A stretch of DNA of 64,000 nt, taken from Sphingobacteriia bacterium (GTDB taxonomy: Bacteria; Bacteroidota; Bacteroidia; Chitinophagales; Chitinophagaceae). Below are positions 17,843 through 28,018 of this stretch, one piece after another. The translations under genes and the position numbers were made by a program. Numbering within the stretch: position 1 is the stretch's first letter; each line of letters starts with the position of its first letter. The stretch is taken from the NCBI GenBank assembly GCA_947452295.1, contig CANGCK010000010.1:1-64000 (forward strand). Reading direction: 5' to 3'. The notes beneath the pieces were generated by a model that ran no database searches, had not been told where the DNA came from, and saw nothing but the letters and a program-made list of their open reading frames with translations.

Positions 17843-18964
17843 TTACACACTCTTTATTTTAAAAAGGTGTTTTATTTTGTTGGCCTTGTAATTAAGATCT
17901 TGGTAACTACTGTGTAATACAGTTACATGCCCCATTTTTCTGCCAGGTTTCGTTTGCAGTTTTCCATAGAGGTGAACAAAAGCGTTGTCTATTGATAATA
18001 CTTCTTCTAAACCTTCATAGTAGGGTGTTCCATTGAATCCCTCTTCGCCAATAATATTTATAATTGCAGCGGGTAGAATGGGAGTAGTGTTGCCTAAGGG
18101 ATAATTTAATATAATACGCCATAGCATATCATATTGACTGCAATGGTTGCCTTCGATAGTGTGATGGCCACTATTATGAACACGTGGTGCCGTTTCGTTT
18201 ACCCATACATCATCATTTACATCAACAAACAATTCTATAGCAAAAAGTCCGGGACTTTTTAAAGCCTTAACTAATTTAATAGCTATCGCTTCTACAACCC
18301 ATACAACTTTTTGTGGTAAAAGGGCTGGACTTATTTGATAATCGAGTAAGTTAAGTACTGGGTTTACCATCATTTCAGAAATAGGGTACAGTGCAGCATT
18401 ACCTTTTTCGTTCATTGCAACAATTATTGCAATTTCTTTTTTAATAGCTACTTTTTTTTCCAATACACTTGGGGCGTCAAAACCTTTTTCTATATCAGAA
18501 GTGGTATTAACTATTTGAACTCCTTTTCCATCATAGCCACCTTCAGCAATCTTATGTACTGCTGGTAAAAGATGCATATAATTGGAAATTTCACTTTTTT
18601 GTTGAGTAATGCTGAAGTCTGAACTAGGAATCTCATTGTCCTTATAAAACTGTTTTTGGGTTATTTTATTTTTAATAATTCTAATTGCAGCAGGGTTTGG
18701 AAATATTTTAACACCTTCTTTTTCGAGTTGTTCTAGCGCTTCAATATTTACGGCTTCAATTTCAATAGTTATGGCATCTAGGTTTTTTCCGAAGTTGTAT
18801 ACATCTTCAAAATCAGTAATATTGCCTTTGGTGAAGTGATTACATAAGTGCGCTGATGGGCAATTAGCGTCATTCTCCAACACAAAGGTTTCTACAGTAT
18901 AATTTGCGGCTGCTTGAAGTAACATACGACCTAATTGACCTCCACCTAAAATTCCTACTTTCAT
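17843..18964 (-). CDS. purK: 5-(carboxyamino)imidazole ribonucleotide synthase PurK
   Basis: 373 aa ATP-grasp enzyme. N-terminal dinucleotide-like GILGGGQLGRML, central ATP-grasp with HKIAEGGYDGKGVQIV, and the metal/ATP site ELFVDVNDDVWVNETAPRVHNSGHHT. It carboxylates AIR to N5-CAIR with ATP and bicarbonate in purine synthesis. Its usual partner purE is not in the window. It stands alone on the - strand, convergent with the DUF3078 gene. Confidence 0.94.
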   Translation of the reverse strand: MKVGILGGGQLGRMLLQAAANYTVETFVLENDANCPSAHLCNHFTKGNITDFEDVYNFGKNLDAITIEIEAVNIEALEQLEKEGVKIFPNPAAIRIIKNKITQKQFYKDNEIPSSDFSITQQKSEISNYMHLLPAVHKIAEGGYDGKGVQIVNTTSDIEKGFDAPSVLEKKVAIKKEIAIIVAMNEKGNAALYPISEMMVNPVLNLLDYQISPALLPQKVVWVVEAIAIKLVKALKSPGLFAIELFVDVNDDVWVNETAPRVHNSGHHTIEGNHCSQYDMLWRIILNYPLGNTTPILPAAIINIIGEEGFNGTPYYEGLEEVLSIDNAFVHLYGKLQTKPGRKMGHVTVLHSSYQDLNYKANKIKHLFKIKSV

Positions 18965-19104
18965 AAATCGAGCTGTTTAATGATGAGTTAATATTGATTT
19001 TCCGAACAATTTTGGTTTAAATAGTAAGAAATTTTAAAATTGTATTTATGAGATTTATGCGAAGATAATTAACCTATGTGATGTGCAAATAAAAAAAGGG
19101 TTAT

Positions 19105-20766
19105 CTACTTGATTAGCATTTTATTATTAAGGGAAGTTTCTTTATAATCTACTAATGCAAGAATTATGGCTTTATATGAAGCATATAGTTCACGATTTAT
19201 ATTGAATAAAGTAGAGATGTCTTTGGCAGCAAAAGTTTTATCACTAGCATGTGAATAGAACAGTTGAAGCTTATTATCAAAGTCTGTTTTGATTTGGTTT
19301 CTAATGTTGTTGATTTGAGAGTTAAACTTGGTGTTGTTTTCAATTAAAATTAATGCAGTATAAAAACCAGTTAATTCTTTTGTTAGTTGGAGGTATAAAT
19401 TATATTTATTTTCATTGATAGAATTACTCAATTCTACCAAGTCTGAATAAATATCTTTTATGCATTTCGCAGAATACATTGCATTTCTTACAGATTCAAT
19501 TAATACATTGATGCTAGCTATATTAGTTGGGTTACTTTCCTTTTCAAGCATTTTTGCATAAAAAGCGTGTATTTCGCCCGCTGCTTTTTTTAGTCGATTG
19601 TATTTTTCTGCATGTGAAAATGATTCAATTGTTTGATTTTCTATTGTTAATAATTGCTCAAATTGGGCATCGATTTTTTCTATAGACTTTATTTGAAATG
19701 CACTTAGATTTATATTGATTACTCTGCAGATGAAGAAGCCTACTTCTTTGTTAAACATATCTAATGCAGATGTTGATATTTCAAGAACTGAATGTGGTAA
19801 AAAATTTAATGCTGATGTATTGATTTCTTTAAATCGGGTTTCTAAAAATTTCCCAAAATAGTGTAGAAAAAAATAATAGGTTAACACTCCAACAACATTG
19901 ATTAGTGTTTGAAATGCAACCAATAAAAATATAGGGTCTTTAATTCCAATGACAATTTGAATAAAGGTTGCGATTGGGTCTAAAAAGATGAATCCCAAAA
20001 AAGTGGTGCTAAAATTGAAAATATTATTACCAAGTGCCACTCTTTTTTTAGCTGCAGTACCGCCAATTGATCCGATAAATAGTTTTATGGTAGTACCTAA
20101 TTCGGCACCTAAGACAACTGCAATGGCAATGTCAATTGGAATTAATTTTGCATAAAGTGCGCTTAATACCAAAACAACTGTTGCAGAACTTGTTTGAATG
20201 ATAGCAGTAATAATAAATCCAATTGCTAAAAAAACAATTCGATTGTAATGAAGGTAAATACTTAAATCAGTATGTTTAAGAACACCGTTCATACTTTCTT
20301 TCATGAATTGTAGACCTAATAGCAGGAACCCAAATCCGAGGAGTGTTCCGGATATTTTATAGATATTTTTTTTACGCTTAAAAATTGTCATCAATAAGCC
20401 TGCCATCCCAATTAGCGGGAAGGTAATCATATTAAGGTCAATTTTAAACCCAAGAAAAGCGATTAACCAACTGTTGAAAGTGCCACCAATATTTGCGCCT
20501 AAAACTACTGCTAATGCGTTTTGCATGCTTAATATACCTGCACCAACCAATGAAAGTACCATTAAGTTTACAATAGAACTGCTTTGCAAAATAGCTGTTA
20601 CTAAAGTTCCACTTATGATGGCAACAAATTTATTTTGGGTACTTTTTTGTAAGAATAGTTTGAACGACCGGCCTTCTAGTTGTTTTAAAAAATCTTCAAT
20701 GATATACATGCCATATAGAAAAAGGCCCAAGCCAGCACAGCGCATCCAAAAATCGGCAGATATCAT
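19105..20766 (-). CDS. Na+/phosphate symporter with PhoU-like tail
   Basis: 553 aa. Two inverted Na/Pi-cotransporter repeats, each with its QSSS-like motif: ILQSSSIVNLMVLSLVGAG (about 60) and IIQTSSATVVLVLSAL (about 190). About eight transmembrane helices are followed from residue 330 by a roughly 220-residue helical domain like PhoU, which probably gates transport. Imports (or possibly exports) phosphate driven by sodium. Preceded by a 140-bp spacer (18965-19104) in which I see nothing. Confidence 0.88.
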   Translation of the reverse strand: MISADFWMRCAGLGLFLYGMYIIEDFLKQLEGRSFKLFLQKSTQNKFVAIISGTLVTAILQSSSIVNLMVLSLVGAGILSMQNALAVVLGANIGGTFNSWLIAFLGFKIDLNMITFPLIGMAGLLMTIFKRKKNIYKISGTLLGFGFLLLGLQFMKESMNGVLKHTDLSIYLHYNRIVFLAIGFIITAIIQTSSATVVLVLSALYAKLIPIDIAIAVVLGAELGTTIKLFIGSIGGTAAKKRVALGNNIFNFSTTFLGFIFLDPIATFIQIVIGIKDPIFLLVAFQTLINVVGVLTYYFFLHYFGKFLETRFKEINTSALNFLPHSVLEISTSALDMFNKEVGFFICRVININLSAFQIKSIEKIDAQFEQLLTIENQTIESFSHAEKYNRLKKAAGEIHAFYAKMLEKESNPTNIASINVLIESVRNAMYSAKCIKDIYSDLVELSNSINENKYNLYLQLTKELTGFYTALILIENNTKFNSQINNIRNQIKTDFDNKLQLFYSHASDKTFAAKDISTLFNINRELYASYKAIILALVDYKETSLNNKMLIK

Positions 20767-20802
20767 ATATAAATATACACCTGCATTTAACGAAATAAAA
20801 TG

Positions 20803-21342
20803 TTAAAAAATTAAATCATTATTCCAATTGTTTTTTTGAATAGTGTACACAAAGTTTAATGTAGCTACTTCACCTACATATTGAATTTCTTCCGCTCTAA
20901 CTTTAACTGCTCCAATTTTTTCGATGGCTTTTTGAGATCGAATATTTAATGCGCCAATATCGAATTGAACCATTTCTACATGTTGAAACGCGTAATTTAT
21001 CATAAGCGATTTGGTTGATCTATTATAGGGCTTTCCCCAACAAGATCTGGCAAAAAAAGTGTACCCGATTTGTATGCTATTGGTAATCGTATTTAAATGA
21101 TAGAAACGGGTAGATCCTATTGGAATACCTGTTTTTGTATCAGTGATGATGAATGCGCCATTTGACTCGATGGCACCCTTGAAAAAAATTTCAAAAACGT
21201 TTTTTTGATACCTAAGTTTACTAGGATGTTGCTCCCAAATTAATGGATCGGAGGCAATTTGGTATAAAATATCGAAGTCGGTATCTTTTAAAGGAATCAA
21301 AGTTACCCATTCATTTGCAAGCGTTAATGGTTGTAAATTCAT
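20803..21342 (-). CDS. GNAT-family N-acetyltransferase (RimJ/RimL-like)
   Basis: 179 aa. N-terminal LANEWVTLIPLKDTDF, central IGYTFFARSCWGKPYNRSTKSLMINYAF acetyl-CoA loop region and a C-terminal GALNIRSQKAIEKIGAV strand match the RimJ/RimL branch (Acetyltransf_3). The P-loop-like R/Q-x-x-G-x-G/A is less canonical (CWGKPYN). Substrate cannot be told. Lies 36 nt upstream of the Na/Pi symporter on the same strand. Confidence 0.78.
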   Translation of the reverse strand: MNLQPLTLANEWVTLIPLKDTDFDILYQIASDPLIWEQHPSKLRYQKNVFEIFFKGAIESNGAFIITDTKTGIPIGSTRFYHLNTITNSIQIGYTFFARSCWGKPYNRSTKSLMINYAFQHVEMVQFDIGALNIRSQKAIEKIGAVKVRAEEIQYVGEVATLNFVYTIQKNNWNNDLIF

Positions 21343-21371
21343 GTACTTATGATAAATTTTAAAGAAAGTAT

Positions 21372-21809
21372 TTATACACGATAATAGTCAGCCTTCCAAT
21401 CTTGAATTGCTTGTTTAATTTGTTTATTCGTTAATAGTTCTTTTTCGGCACGATCAGCAAGATGAACAAATTCATTATCTGATGCGAATCTTAGGGCTAT
21501 GATTTGTGAAATAGCTAAATTTTTACTCAATAATTTGCCAGTTAAAACAAAGTAACGAAGATTTTCTTCTGCTCTAATGGCTCTGTCTTGCGATTTTAAA
21601 GCGAAACCTCTGTAAATGAATAAGCTGATCAGAAGAAAAAGTCCAATCAATACTAACATTGTTGAAACTTCAATATTATCGTTTGCTTTTATGGAATGGA
21701 ACAAATGTATAAAAGCTAAAGCATTGATTGTTAATACAATTGAAAATAACCCATAATGATAAATAGGGACGATTTGTGCGTGGTTTGAAAAATTTTGTGA
21801 TTCTTTCAT
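21372..21809 (-). CDS. DUF6526 family membrane protein
   Basis: 145 aa, two transmembrane helices (about 20-38 and 48-66) followed by a soluble helical tail with FALKSQDRAIRAEENLRYF and LRFASDNEFVHLADRA, which is the DUF6526 pattern. Function unknown; the family is found mainly in Bacteroidota and Acidobacteria as far as I recall. Preceded by a 224-bp spacer containing the ahcY terminator. Confidence 0.72.
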   Translation of the reverse strand: MKESQNFSNHAQIVPIYHYGLFSIVLTINALAFIHLFHSIKANDNIEVSTMLVLIGLFLLISLFIYRGFALKSQDRAIRAEENLRYFVLTGKLLSKNLAISQIIALRFASDNEFVHLADRAEKELLTNKQIKQAIQDWKADYYRV

Positions 21810-21971
21810 TGCTATACTTGTTGGTTTGATAACTTGAAAGTAGTCTTTTTTTTAATAATGTATCGGCAATTATATTAATAACATACTATCTAATAGGGTT
21901 ATATTGATATTACTTAAACAGGTATCGTTAATTAGCGAGAATTAGAATAGATAAAATGCGATTAGTTAAAA

Positions 21972-22014
21972 AAAATCCCCCAGCAACCTTTTTTATTGGG
22001 TTCTGAGGGATTTT
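21972..22014 (-). terminator. ahcY terminator
   Basis: Imperfect hairpin: AAAATCCC pairs with GGGATTTT, then CAG with CTG and AACC with GGTT, with small mismatches. On the - strand it starts 20 nt after the ahcY stop codon and ends in a long T run. Confidence 0.8.
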
Positions 22015-22033
22015 GAATCAATCGAAAAATATA

Positions 22034-23359
22034 TTAATAACGATACATTTCAGCTTTGAATGGTCCGGTTTTGCTGATGCCTAAGTATTCTGCTTGTTCA
22101 GTTGTTAATTCATCTAAAACAGCTCCTACTTTAGCAAGGTGCAAACGGGCTACTTTTTCATCTAAATGTTTAGGCAACACGTAAACTTTGTTTTCGTATT
22201 TGGTATGATTTTGCCATAATTCTATTTGCGCCAATGTTTGGTTAGAGAAAGAGTTACTCATTACAAATGAAGGATGCCCTGTAGCGCAACCTAAATTTAC
22301 CAATCTACCTTCTGCAAGTACAATAACATCTCTACCATCGATATTGTACAAATCAACTTGAGGTTTAATTGTGTCTTTAGTATTTCCATAATTGGCATTT
22401 AACCATGCCATATCAATTTCAATATCAAAGTGCCCGATGTTACAAACAATTGCTTTGTCTTTCATCAAGCGAAAATGTTTTTCAGTAATTAAATCTCTAC
22501 AACCTGAAGCTGTAACAATGATGTCAGCTTCTTTAACTGCTTCAATCATTGGCTTTACTTCAAATCCTTCCATAGCAGCTTGAAGTGCACAAATAGGATC
22601 GATTTCTGTTACAATTACTCTACATCCAGCACCTCTAAGTGAAAGTGCAGAACCTTTACCCACATCACCATATCCACCAACAACAGCAATTTTACCAGCC
22701 ATCATTACATCTGTAGCTCTGCGAATAGCATCTACCAATGATTCTTGACAGCCATATTTATTGTCGAATTTAGATTTTGTAACTGAATCGTTTACATTGA
22801 TTGCAGGGATTGGTAATGTACCTTTTGCCATGCGTTCGTATAAGCGATGAACGCCAGTTGTTGTTTCTTCAGACAAACCTTTAATATCTTTTACTAAAGC
22901 GGGATATTTATCGAAAACCATATTGGTTAAATCGCCCCCATCGTCTAGAATCATATTTAAAGGACGGTCAGCACCACCAAAAAACAATGTTTGTTCAATA
23001 CACCAATCGGCTTCTTCTTGTGTTTGGCCTTTCCATGCAAATACACCAACACCAGCAGCGGCAATAGCAGCAGCAGCTTGGTCTTGTGTAGAAAATATAT
23101 TACAAGAACTCCATTTTACTTCAGCGCCTAAAGCAACTAATGTTTCAATTAAAACGGCGGTTTGAATGGTCATGTGTAGGCAACCAGCCACCCGTGCACC
23201 TTTTAGTGGTTGAGACGCACCATATTCAGCACGCAATGCCATTAAACCAGGCATTTCGGCTTCTGCTAAACGGATTTCTTTACGACCCCAATCTGCGAGG
23301 CTAATATCAGCAACTTTATATTTAAGGCTGAAATCTAATGATGAAGCTAATGTAGACAT
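22034..23359 (-). CDS. ahcY: S-adenosyl-L-homocysteine hydrolase
   Basis: 441 aa. Typical AhcY: substrate domain start [22 protein letters not shown]-binding [13 protein letters not shown] (about 225), and the C-terminal KAEMYRY dimer/NAD tail. It splits S-adenosylhomocysteine into adenosine and homocysteine, closing the methyl cycle. Divergent from an Lrp/AsnC-type regulator 118 bp away. On the - strand, TAACTTCG about 20 nt before the start is a near match to the TAnnTTTG promoter element. Confidence 0.96.
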   Translation of the reverse strand: MSTLASSLDFSLKYKVADISLADWGRKEIRLAEAEMPGLMALRAEYGASQPLKGARVAGCLHMTIQTAVLIETLVALGAEVKWSSCNIFSTQDQAAAAIAAAGVGVFAWKGQTQEEADWCIEQTLFFGGADRPLNMILDDGGDLTNMVFDKYPALVKDIKGLSEETTTGVHRLYERMAKGTLPIPAINVNDSVTKSKFDNKYGCQESLVDAIRRATDVMMAGKIAVVGGYGDVGKGSALSLRGAGCRVIVTEIDPICALQAAMEGFEVKPMIEAVKEADIIVTASGCRDLITEKHFRLMKDKAIVCNIGHFDIEIDMAWLNANYGNTKDTIKPQVDLYNIDGRDVIVLAEGRLVNLGCATGHPSFVMSNSFSNQTLAQIELWQNHTKYENKVYVLPKHLDEKVARLHLAKVGAVLDELTTEQAEYLGISKTGPFKAEMYRY

Positions 23360-23477
23360 AATAGATGTTTTATGAAGTGCGAAGTTAGTTTGGTGGAATA
23401 AAATAACATGTATTTTAATAAATATAGGATATTATGCTATTTATATTACCTTTATTAGCATAATTATCGTTTTTACT

Positions 23478-23972
23478 ATGCCTACAAGCCCTCAAAGAGC
23501 CGATTCCACTATTGGCATTGCATTGGATGCTAAAGATTTAGCTATTTTAAAATTATTACAGCAAAATGCTCGTATTACTGTGAAAGAAATTTCAGCGCAT
23601 ATTCATTTGAGTACAACACCCGTTCATGAACGTATAAAGCGACTAGAGGAATCAGGTGTTATTAAGCAATACGCTACTTTGCTAGATCATTCAAAAGTAA
23701 AGAAAGGGTTGATGGTAATTTGTTATGTATCGTTGAAACAACACGATAAAACAGCCGGAGGGAAGTTTATTAAAAGAATACATGAATTAAATGAAGTGAT
23801 TGAATGTTATAATATTTCTGGAGAATTTGACTTTATGTTGAAAGTGGTTGCAGAAAATATGGATGATTATTATGACTTCCATGTAAACAAATTAAGCCAA
23901 GCCGAAAACATTGGCCATGTACAAAGTGTATTTGTAATGGGAGTAATCAAGCAAACACATATTTTAGTGTAA
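23478..23972 (+). CDS. Lrp/AsnC-family transcriptional regulator
   Basis: 164 aa. N-terminal winged helix-turn-helix (DAKDLAILKLLQQNARITVKEISAHIHLSTTPVHERIKRLEESG) followed by a RAM/Lrp ligand-binding domain (about 80-155). Such regulators sense amino acids and control their metabolism. It is divergent from ahcY, so ahcY or itself are the first candidate targets. The ligand is not predictable. Confidence 0.9.
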   Translation: MPTSPQRADSTIGIALDAKDLAILKLLQQNARITVKEISAHIHLSTTPVHERIKRLEESGVIKQYATLLDHSKVKKGLMVICYVSLKQHDKTAGGKFIKRIHELNEVIECYNISGEFDFMLKVVAENMDDYYDFHVNKLSQAENIGHVQSVFVMGVIKQTHILV

Positions 23973-23993
23973 GGAATAAAAAAAGGCAACTAT

Positions 23994-24476
23994 TTAAACA
24001 TTGATCCCCATTATAAAATCATCCATTACAAAGCCATGTTCAAGTTCTAGTATAGATTCTTCTATAATAGAGAAGCCTTGTTTTTTGTAAAATGAAACTG
24101 CTTTATTTAGTTTATTGACCCTTAAAATGACTTGAGTACCTCCCAATTTTTTAGCGTGCTCAATTGCTTGATTAATTAATGCTTTTCCAGTTCCTGTTTT
24201 TTGTGAAGCAGGTAATACATATAATTTATTGAGTTGATAAATTGATCCCTCATCATTAGAAATAGACGCAAAGCCAATGGGATGATTGTTTTCTTCTGCT
24301 ATATAAAATTGATGACCTTCGTTAAATTGTTTTTGCAAAGAGCCGTCACTATACATTCGAATTAGCATATAAATTAACTGATCGTGAGAAATGATGTTAC
24401 TGTAAGTATCCGGCCAAGTATTTTCTGCAATAGATCGTATGGCAGGTATATCACTTAATGTTGCTAAACGAATCAT
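23994..24476 (-). CDS. GNAT-family N-acetyltransferase
   Basis: 160 aa. Clear GNAT core with motif A YVLPASQKTGTGKALINQAIEHAK (Q-x-x-G-x-G/A acetyl-CoA loop) and motif B LRVNKLNKAVSFYKKQGF. Substrate unknown. Its start codon overlaps by 4 bp the stop codon of the upstream PAP2 phosphatase gene, so the two are translated in tandem. Confidence 0.85.
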   Translation of the reverse strand: MIRLATLSDIPAIRSIAENTWPDTYSNIISHDQLIYMLIRMYSDGSLQKQFNEGHQFYIAEENNHPIGFASISNDEGSIYQLNKLYVLPASQKTGTGKALINQAIEHAKKLGGTQVILRVNKLNKAVSFYKKQGFSIIEESILELEHGFVMDDFIMGINV

Positions 24477-25132
24477 TTTACATAATTTTTAAATATTCTC
24501 TTGGGCCTTGTTGAAATTTTTTTCGTTAACCAATGCGAAACAAAAGCACTGGCAGTTCCTACCATCGCCCCCATAAGTACGTCTGATGGATAATGTTGAC
24601 CCAGGTACATTCTTGAATAGCCAACAGATGCAGCCCATGCAAATGCAGGGGCTGCTATATACCATTTTTTAGAGATTAATGTTAAAGACATTGCTGTTGA
24701 AAAAGCTGTTGTGGTATGGCCAGAAGGAAATGATTTTCCCGATTCTTTTTTATTGGGATATATTTCTATGTATGTTTCATAAGGCCTTGGGCGATTAAAG
24801 ATCATTTTTGCTGCTTCAGTGGTAGCAGAGGCTAAGGCTAAGCTACCTAATACTTCAAATGATTTGATTTTTAATTTTTTATCGTGTGTTATAATTGCTG
24901 TTGTTAGCATTCCTACTGGTACAGCTACTGAAAGGGGTTCTGCTGAATAAGAGATTCCTTTCCAAAAGAGGCTATTAGGTGATTTTGGATTGATATCCCT
25001 AAGGGTATTAACTTCCCACTCTGATTGAGCATTGGCTTTAATATTGTAACAAAGTATCATTACAATAAGCAATGATTGCAGCAGCTTATTTTTATCAATG
25101 AAATTTTTTGGGGAGGCTAATTTATTAAGCAA
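24473..25132 (-). CDS. PAP2-family lipid phosphatase, second copy
   Basis: 219 aa with an N-terminal signal/anchor (LLQSLLIVMILCYNIKANA). All three PAP2 motifs are canonical: KMIFNRPRP, SFPSGHTTTAF and SRMYLGQHYPSD. This contrasts with the other PAP2 protein (1864-2481), where motif 3 is altered. Likely a periplasm-facing phosphatase of lipid phosphates. Overlaps the GNAT gene by 4 bp, and lies 36 nt downstream of valS on the same strand. Confidence 0.88.
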   Translation of the reverse strand: MLNKLASPKNFIDKNKLLQSLLIVMILCYNIKANAQSEWEVNTLRDINPKSPNSLFWKGISYSAEPLSVAVPVGMLTTAIITHDKKLKIKSFEVLGSLALASATTEAAKMIFNRPRPYETYIEIYPNKKESGKSFPSGHTTTAFSTAMSLTLISKKWYIAAPAFAWAASVGYSRMYLGQHYPSDVLMGAMVGTASAFVSHWLTKKISTRPKRIFKNYVK

Positions 25133-25168
25133 TGGTTTATATTTAAGTAAAAAAATGTTGGAATGTTC

Positions 25169-27835
25169 TTAAAGTGATTTAAGGCTTTCTTCAATTGTAG
25201 CAATTCTAGCTTCGGCGTCGGATTGTTTTTTACGTTCCAATTCTATCACTTCTGGTTTGGCATTTTGAACAAACTTATCGTTGCCTAACTTTTTCATTAC
25301 AGACGCTAAAAAGTTTTGTTCATAGGTTAAATCCTTAATGAGTGAAGCTTTCATTGCTGCAGTATCTAGTTGTTTTTCTGCTTCAATAAAAAACTGATCT
25401 TTCTCCACATTTACCATAATCGTATTGGGTACTGAAGAAGTGGTGTAGAATATTTCAGCAGCATTTACTTGTTTGGTTAATATTGATTCGATTGCATGAT
25501 AGGAAACAACATTTGCAGTATTGATATGAAGTTTGATAGTGTCTTTAGGTTTGATTTGATTTTTGTTTCTCGCATCTCTTAATGAACTAATTACTTGTTT
25601 AAGCAGTTCACCGCCCGTTAATATTTCGGTATTAATTGAAGCAATAGGCGCATATTGTTTAACGCAAAGGTCTTCTGATTGTGGTTTTAACAAATGGTAT
25701 ATTTCTTCTGTGATGAATGGCATAAAAGGATGTAACAACTGCATTAGTTTTTCAAAATAGCCAATGGTCTTATGATAAATCTCAGTATCAATGGGTTGTT
25801 CAAATCCGGGCTTAATCCACTCTAAATACCAGCTGCAAAAGTCATCCCAAATTAAAGAGTATATTGTTTTGAGTGCCTCACTTAATCTGAATTGTGTTAG
25901 CATTGCATCTACATCGATACTAACTTGGTTGAGTCTTGTTTCAAACCAATCTAATGCAAAATTATTTGTTTGGTTGTTATGTGTTGTAACAGCAATACGG
26001 TCTTCCCAACCTTTTACTAATTTTAACGCATTCCATAATTTATTGTTGAAGTTTCTTCCTTGTTCTAATGCCGATTCATCAAATAAAATATCATTACCTG
26101 CAGGGGAGGCAATCATAATACCAAAGCGAACAGCATCTGCGCCATATTGGTCAATTAGTCCAAGTAGATCTGGCGAGTTTCCTAAGCTTTTACTCATTTT
26201 TCTGCCTTGCTTATCACGAACAATTCCAGTGAAATAAACATCTTTAAAAGGCTTTTGGTGTTGGTATTCATGACCGGCCATAATCATTCTAGCTACCCAA
26301 AAGAAAATAATTTCAGGGGCGGTTACCAAAGTGTTGGTTGGATAATAATACTTTAACTCTTCATTTCCAGGATTGGAAAGCCCTTTAAATACTTCAAATG
26401 GCCAAAGCCAGCTAGAGAACCAAGTATCTAAACAGTCGTCATCTTGTCTGATTTGTTCAATGCTGAAAGACGTTGCTGCTTTTTTGTTGATTTCAATTAC
26501 AGCTTCAGCTGCAGTTTTCGCTACAGCATAAGTACCATCGGGAGCATACCATGCTGGTATTCTGTGCCCCCACCAAAGTTGGCGGCTAATGCACCAATCT
26601 TTAATGTTTTCCATCCAGTGGCGGTAAAGGTTCTTAAATTTTGCCGGATGAAAATGTATATCATCATTTAACACAGAATCAAGCGCTGGAGTGGCTAAAT
26701 TTTTCATACTAACCCACCATTGTAGGCTTAATCTAGGCTCTACTACAACATCGGTTCGCTCGCTAAATCCTACTTGATTGGTATATTCTTCTATTTTTAC
26801 AATATGCCCTTTAGCTTCTAATGCTGGGATTATTTTTTTACGTACTTCAAATCGGTCTTCACCTATATATAATTGGGCAGCTTCGCTCATGGTACCATCA
26901 TCGTTCATGGTATCAATTACTTCGAGATTGTATTTATTTCCCAATTGATAATCGTTCATATCATGCGCGGGCGTAACTTTTAATGCGCCAGTTCCAAAAT
27001 CGAGGGTTACATATTCATCCGGTATAATCTTAATTTTTCTATTGATAAGTGGAACATAGGCATATTTACCATGTAAATGAATATACCGTTCATCAGTAGG
27101 ATTTACACAAATGGCGGCATCACCCAAAATTGTTTCTGGACGAACAGTGGCAATGGTGATATAGTCTTTGTTAGGGGTTAGTTCAGTTGTGCCAAAATTA
27201 TTATTGTCTGCGTTACCTCCTTCAATAGCATAACGGATATAGTATAATTTACTTTGCACTTCTTTATAAATTACTTCTTCGTCGCTTAGTGCTGTTTGCG
27301 CTTTTACATCCCAGTTTATCATCCGTTTGCCCCGGTAAATATGTCCCTTTTTATATAGGTCTATAAATACATTGATAACGGAATCGTAGTAATCGGGATC
27401 CATGGTAAAAGAGGTGCGATCCCAATCGAGGCTGCAACCCATTTTACGTAGTTGTTGTAAAATAATACCACCATATTTGTCTTTCCATTCCCAAGCATAG
27501 GATAAAAATTCATCTCTCGATAAAGAGGATTTGGCGATTCCTCTTTCGCGAAGCATAGCAACCACTTTAGCTTCAGTTGCAATAGAAGCATGGTCGGTGC
27601 CAGGTACCCAACAGGCATTTTTCCCTTGCATCCGAGCTCTTCGAATTAATATGTCTTGAATGGTATTGTTTAAGCAATGTCCCATATGTAAAACGCCTGT
27701 TACATTTGGCGGCGGAATAACCACGGTATAAGGTTCTCTCTCATCAGGCTTACTGGAAAAATATTTTTTAGATAACCAATGTTCATACCATTTAGACTCA
27801 ATTGGTGTTGGTAGGTAATTTTTGCTCAATTCCAT
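25169..27835 (-). CDS. valS: Valyl-tRNA synthetase
   Basis: 888 aa class I synthetase. HMGH (HIGH) at residues 50-53 within PPPNVTGVLHMGH, CP1 editing domain (about 190-350), KMSKS at 546-550, anticodon domain with WCISRQLWWGHRIPAW before it, and a C-terminal arginine/lysine-rich coiled coil (about 820-888) that clamps tRNA. Charges tRNA-Val and edits Thr. A perfect TAAATTTG -7 promoter element lies about 45 nt upstream on the - strand. Confidence 0.97.
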   Translation of the reverse strand: MELSKNYLPTPIESKWYEHWLSKKYFSSKPDEREPYTVVIPPPNVTGVLHMGHCLNNTIQDILIRRARMQGKNACWVPGTDHASIATEAKVVAMLRERGIAKSSLSRDEFLSYAWEWKDKYGGIILQQLRKMGCSLDWDRTSFTMDPDYYDSVINVFIDLYKKGHIYRGKRMINWDVKAQTALSDEEVIYKEVQSKLYYIRYAIEGGNADNNNFGTTELTPNKDYITIATVRPETILGDAAICVNPTDERYIHLHGKYAYVPLINRKIKIIPDEYVTLDFGTGALKVTPAHDMNDYQLGNKYNLEVIDTMNDDGTMSEAAQLYIGEDRFEVRKKIIPALEAKGHIVKIEEYTNQVGFSERTDVVVEPRLSLQWWVSMKNLATPALDSVLNDDIHFHPAKFKNLYRHWMENIKDWCISRQLWWGHRIPAWYAPDGTYAVAKTAAEAVIEINKKAATSFSIEQIRQDDDCLDTWFSSWLWPFEVFKGLSNPGNEELKYYYPTNTLVTAPEIIFFWVARMIMAGHEYQHQKPFKDVYFTGIVRDKQGRKMSKSLGNSPDLLGLIDQYGADAVRFGIMIASPAGNDILFDESALEQGRNFNNKLWNALKLVKGWEDRIAVTTHNNQTNNFALDWFETRLNQVSIDVDAMLTQFRLSEALKTIYSLIWDDFCSWYLEWIKPGFEQPIDTEIYHKTIGYFEKLMQLLHPFMPFITEEIYHLLKPQSEDLCVKQYAPIASINTEILTGGELLKQVISSLRDARNKNQIKPKDTIKLHINTANVVSYHAIESILTKQVNAAEIFYTTSSVPNTIMVNVEKDQFFIEAEKQLDTAAMKASLIKDLTYEQNFLASVMKKLGNDKFVQNAKPEVIELERKKQSDAEARIATIEESLKSL

Positions 27836-27876
27836 GTTGAAAATATAAGTAGTTAGTACTTTTTATAGATAAAATG

Positions 27877-27884
27877 CAAATTTA
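27877..27884 (-). promoter_or_regulatory. -7 promoter element for valS
   Basis: The - strand reads TAAATTTG followed by C, a full TAnnTTTG match about 42 nt before the valS start. The -33 position has only a partial TTTAC match. Confidence 0.5.
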
Positions 27885-28018
27885 AGGAAACGAAAGGAGG
27901 GTTGTAAATAAAAAGCGGTAGTTATATTCAGTAAAAACTCAGTTTGAGAAGCTTCAAATCGTTATTTTCGGCTTTTGGCAACAAAAATGATCAATTTAAC
28001 TACTTAATTAAGGCGAAT

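Noticed and set aside
20474-20806. 110-aa + strand ORF over the Na/Pi symporter start
   Set aside because: Overlaps the symporter N-terminus in antisense, and its composition is not protein-like.
23360-23477. SAM or SAH riboswitch upstream of ahcY
   Set aside because: The 118-bp region is too short and AT-rich, and I found no conserved core or paired elements.
25791-26237. 148-aa + strand ORF opposite valS
   Set aside because: It lies entirely inside a clear valyl-tRNA synthetase gene, has no recognisable motif, and is a shadow of its codon composition.
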